A DNA stretch of 64,000 bases from the NCBI RefSeq assembly GCF_013009555.1, contig NZ_CP046176.1:3441501-3505500 (forward strand). The letters run 5' to 3'. The DNA comes from Phocaeicola dorei. GTDB lineage: Bacteria > Bacteroidota > Bacteroidia > Bacteroidales > Bacteroidaceae. A program made the translations under genes and the position numbers. Position 1 is the first letter of the stretch, and each line of letters begins with the position of its first letter. Shown in pieces: positions 61,393-64,000 of this stretch. Under the pieces are notes generated by a model. That model was not told where the DNA came from. It did no database searches and saw only the letters and a program-made list of their open reading frames with translations.

Positions 61393-61425
61393 CAAAGATA
61401 AATACTATTTTTTGAATTATACAAA
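61393..61425 (-). promoter_or_regulatory. Promoter of the Nudix-type regulator gene
   Basis: Minus strand TTTG (61425-61422), 21 bases, TATCTTTG (61400-61393), a full match to the consensus. The ATG follows 29 bases later. Confidence 0.75.
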
Positions 61426-61660
61426 ACAATATATTTATTTTTATTATGTTCTAAAACACTATTTTTCAATATAATAAATATCATCTATTATACAATATGA
61501 TATCTTAACCTTATCATATACACTACAATATATAATATACAGGAATTGTCTCGTCTTCTTTTTTTCCTTTTTCCAAAGGACTTTTATTCCATTCAATCTC
61601 CTATTTCAGACGTTTGGTTAAAAAAAAGCAATCTTTACGCCAAAAAATTAATAGAATAAA

Positions 61661-61693
61661 GTTGTTTATTCACAATAATTTTCTTTACTTTTG
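61661..61693 (+). promoter_or_regulatory. Promoter of the response regulator gene
   Basis: GTTG (61661-61664), 21 bases, TACTTTTG (61686-61693). The ATG at 61719 follows 25 bases later, so the longer open frame from 61614 is not translated. The rest of 61430-61718 is AT-rich with no gene. Confidence 0.6.
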
Positions 61694-61718
61694 CCCATTA
61701 AAATCTAAAGATTACTCT

Positions 61719-62084
61719 ATGAGAAAGAAAATTTTGGTCTTGGACGACAAAATAGCAATTGCAAAAGTCCTTTCAATCTATCTGGCCAGTGATTATGATT
61801 GTATTTGGTTACCGAATGGCATCGAAGGAGTAAAATGGCTTCAGGAAGGTAACATACCAGATTTGATTATATCAGATATCCGTATGCCCGAAATGCGTGG
61901 AGACGAGTTTCTGGAATGGATAAAATCCAATCAGCTATTCAAACACATTCCGGTGATTATGCTAAGCAGCGAAGACAGTACCACAGAGCGCATCCGCCTG
62001 TTACAAGAAGGCGCGGAAGACTATATTGTCAAACCTTTCAATCCCATGGAGTTAAAAGTAAGAATTAAGAAAATTATTGAGTAA
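61719..62084 (+). CDS. Receiver-only response regulator
   Basis: 121 residues from the ATG at 61719. A single CheY-like receiver: acidic pair in VLDDK, phosphoacceptor Asp in LIISDIRMPEM, Thr/Ser in IMLSSED, and Lys in YIVKPFNP. No output domain. It is followed six bases later by a sugar transferase that carries an N-terminal pseudo-receiver, suggesting protein-protein control of polysaccharide synthesis. No kinase is present in the window. Confidence 0.92.
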   Translation: MRKKILVLDDKIAIAKVLSIYLASDYDCIWLPNGIEGVKWLQEGNIPDLIISDIRMPEMRGDEFLEWIKSNQLFKHIPVIMLSSEDSTTERIRLLQEGAEDYIVKPFNPMELKVRIKKIIE

Positions 62085-62090
62085 ATCAGC

Positions 62091-63266
62091 ATGACCTTTC
62101 TGCTTTATATAGGAAAGAACAAGGATTTTTTGCGCAAATTCAGCAAGCTCGAAAATGTCCAGATGATTTATGCCCAAAACTACCAGGATGCCATTACAAT
62201 TTGTGTCAGGCTGAAAGTACGTGAGAACATCATTGTCCTTCACGAACAAGGGGAGATGAACGGAGATATTGAACAGATAGGTGCTTTTAGAAAAAAGTTC
62301 TATCAGGCATATGTCGTACTCATTACGGACAGGCTGAGTCCCGAAGCCAGCAAAGTCTATCTGAACAGAGGAATAAACGATACCGTCAGTTTGCACATCA
62401 CCACCGCCCAGTTAAGGCAGAAAATAGACATCATCAATAAACGGCAGGAACTGCTATATGCACATAACCGGAAGAAAAAAGACGTCAGGCATTTTATCCT
62501 TCCCCAATGGAAGCGCTGCTTCGATATTCTTTTCTCCGGTACAGCATTAGTTTTTCTGTCACCAGTCTTTCTGCTGACTGCCATAGCCATACGTCTGGAG
62601 AGCAAAGGACCTGTTATTTACAAATCCAAAAGGGTAGGAACGAATTATACCATTTTTAATTTCCTGAAGTTCCGTTCCATGTATACGGACGCCGATAAAA
62701 AACTGAAAGACCTTTCCGGTCAGAACCAATACCTGCCGGAAGGTATTCCGGAGATTACCGAAGATTTCTCGATGGAAGAATTAGAAGGGCTGATATTTGG
62801 AGATGACGGTGTTATAGATAATGGCGGAATGCTGGTTTCCGATGACTTCATCATTCCGGAAGAAGAGTTCATTTCCAAACAAAACGCACTGGATGAAAGT
62901 CCTTTCATAAAAATAGAAAAAGACCCGCGAGTCACCAAAGTAGGACGCGTTTTACGAAAATACAGCCTGGATGAGCTACCTCAACTGGTCAACATATTGA
63001 AAGGCGATATGTCTGTGGTGGGTAACCGTCCTCTTCCACTCTATGAAGCCGAACGTCTGACAAACGATGAAAGTATCGAACGCTTCATGGCGCCTGCCGG
63101 GCTGACCGGTTTGTGGCAGGTAGAAAAGCGGGGGGATGCCGGAAAATTATCCGCTAAAGAACGCAAAGAATTAGATTTGAAATACGGTAAAGAATTCTCC
63201 TTTTTTCTGGATATGAAAATCCTGTTCAAGACTTTGACAGCTTTTGTCCAAAAAGGAGATGTTTAA
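62091..63266 (+). CDS. Polyprenyl glycosylphosphotransferase with N-terminal pseudo-receiver domain
   Basis: 391 residues. Residues 1-120 have receiver-like secondary structure (FLLYIGKNKDFLRKF, IIVLHEQGEMNG, YVVLITDRLSPEASKVY, GINDTVSLHIT) but lack a proper phosphoacceptor Asp and acidic pair. From about 140: WKRCFDILFSGTALVFLSP (one hydrophobic span), FNFLKFRSMYTDAD, LRKYSLDELPQLVNILKGDMSVVGNRP and MAPAGLTGLWQVEKRG, the catalytic transferase. An acidic insert of about 70 residues (EITEDFSMEELEGLIFGDDG) lies between motifs. It starts polymer synthesis. Confidence 0.88.
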   Translation: MTFLLYIGKNKDFLRKFSKLENVQMIYAQNYQDAITICVRLKVRENIIVLHEQGEMNGDIEQIGAFRKKFYQAYVVLITDRLSPEASKVYLNRGINDTVSLHITTAQLRQKIDIINKRQELLYAHNRKKKDVRHFILPQWKRCFDILFSGTALVFLSPVFLLTAIAIRLESKGPVIYKSKRVGTNYTIFNFLKFRSMYTDADKKLKDLSGQNQYLPEGIPEITEDFSMEELEGLIFGDDGVIDNGGMLVSDDFIIPEEEFISKQNALDESPFIKIEKDPRVTKVGRVLRKYSLDELPQLVNILKGDMSVVGNRPLPLYEAERLTNDESIERFMAPAGLTGLWQVEKRGDAGKLSAKERKELDLKYGKEFSFFLDMKILFKTLTAFVQKGDV

Positions 63267-63302
63267 ATAATTTGTTTTAGGAATAAAAAGGGGATTTATT
63301 AT

Positions 63303-64000
63303 ATGGATAAAGTATGTCTTTTTGTCATCTGTATGTATTGTTCTATCCATCACTTAAGCGCACAACAGGAAGAACAACAAACACAACCGGTACAGCAACC
63401 TCTTGTGACACAAGATGATATATTGGGGAATATGAATGTGGATTATGCGAAGATAAAGCTGCCTCCGTTAAGTGTCCTTTATGAGAATGCACGCAGCACT
63501 CCAAGCTTACAGATTTTAGAGAAAGAGAAACTGTTACAGAAAAAGTTACTATCGAAAGAGAAAAGGAACTGGCTGGGGTTTATCCAAGCCGGCGGAAGTG
63601 CTTCTTACGGTATAGCAGACAATGTGGCCAGCAATACGGATGTCAACACCCCACTTATTTACAGGTATGTAGGTACAGAACAAACTTCGTGGAACGTGGG
63701 AGGCGGCATCAGTATTCCTTTTGAAAAGCTGTTCGACCTCCGGGGAGGAATCAAGCGCCAGCGAATCCAAGTGGATATTGCCGAGTTAAGAAAACAGGAA
63801 GCATACGAAACTCTTAAAATACAAATAGCTCATTTATATGTTCAGATTTTATCTAATATAGAAACATTGCAAAGATCAGCTGAAAATATAGCTTTATATA
63901 AAGGTGCATCGGCTGTTGCAGAACAGGAATATAGAAACAGACGTACCTCTATTCATGATGTGGCCAAGACTAAAGAGCAGGAATTTGCCGCTAATCAAGA
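63303..64000 (+). CDS. TolC-family outer-membrane protein, C-terminus cut by window edge
   Basis: 232 codons to the end with no stop. ATG at 63303 (MDKVCLFVI), signal peptide ending near LSAQQ. After a Gln/Thr-rich segment, the helical regions KLPPLSVLYENARSTPSLQILEKEKLLQ and QIAHLYVQILSNIETLQRSAENI, and the beta-rich stretch between them, fit OEP/TolC proteins. Probably exports the polymer or acts with an efflux pair in this cluster. Follows the transferase by 36 bases. Confidence 0.85.
   Translation, partial: MDKVCLFVICMYCSIHHLSAQQEEQQTQPVQQPLVTQDDILGNMNVDYAKIKLPPLSVLYENARSTPSLQILEKEKLLQKKLLSKEKRNWLGFIQAGGSASYGIADNVASNTDVNTPLIYRYVGTEQTSWNVGGGISIPFEKLFDLRGGIKRQRIQVDIAELRKQEAYETLKIQIAHLYVQILSNIETLQRSAENIALYKGASAVAEQEYRNRRTSIHDVAKTKEQEFAANQ

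Noticed and set aside
1..64000. tRNA, rRNA or CRISPR features
   Set aside because: No cloverleaf with a convincing acceptor and T-loop, no rRNA-like stretch and no regularly spaced repeats with unique spacers were seen by eye; a covariance-model search would be needed to be certain.

Overview
The window looks like chromosomal DNA of a gut Bacteroides or Phocaeicola species (order Bacteroidales). Evidence is the UpxY antiterminator heading a capsule operon, DUF4248, DUF4373 and smalltalk families, DUF5686, a Nudix-type regulator beside xylose genes, and repeated promoters of the Bacteroides type (TTTG, 19-21 bases, TAnnTTTG). The species is not determinable by eye.

Layout. 1-2.7 kb: a C_GCAxxG-type redox protein (cut by the window edge), a D-2-hydroxyacid dehydrogenase and RarA. 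2.9-6.1 kb: a surface lipoprotein metzincin fused to a propeller-like domain, followed by a stand-alone relative of that domain. 6.3-12.9 kb: an accessory cassette with DUF4248, an HU-like protein, a 34-residue smalltalk peptide coupled to a T7-lysozyme-like amidase, a small unknown protein, a T7-like primase-helicase carrying a 39-base coding minisatellite, DUF4373, and a small gene broken at an A7 tract. The cassette also holds a MITE-like element and a 79-base tandem repeat.

13.0-33.2 kb, minus strand: a capsular polysaccharide locus read from upxY (33.2 kb) to a YjbH-like protein (13.9 kb). It holds CDP-glucose and CDP-4-keto-6-deoxyglucose synthesis (rfbF, rfbG), a 3,5-epimerase-like cupin, a reductase, two UGM-like flavoproteins, Wzx, Wzy, GT8, GT2, GT4 and WecG-type transferases, two acyltransferases and two GT11 fucosyltransferases. 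Two paralogous PIN/small-protein pairs sit at its two ends, and a truncated IS66 transposase lies near the promoter end. The glycosyltransferase core is visibly AT-rich, as expected of a transferred serotype block. A MntA-HepT toxin-antitoxin pair lies just upstream of upxY.

34.4-46.9 kb: housekeeping DNA with DUF5686, pstC-pstA-pstB-phoU, divergent pstS with Pho-box-like repeats between the two arms, glnS, a TPR protein, DedA and Tpx. 47.1-57.3 kb: sugar-nucleotide and export genes. manC, gmd and fcl make GDP-fucose, which would feed the two fucosyltransferases of the capsule locus. A WcaJ-type initiating transferase is followed by rmlA-rmlC, then Wzz- and Wza-like proteins on the other strand. 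57.5-61.4 kb: xylB-xylA with a Nudix-type regulator. 61.7 kb to the end: the start of a second polysaccharide cluster: a receiver-only response regulator, an initiating transferase with an N-terminal pseudo-receiver, and a TolC-family protein cut by the window edge.

No rRNA, tRNA or CRISPR array was recognised. All calls come from reading the sequence; no database search was run.
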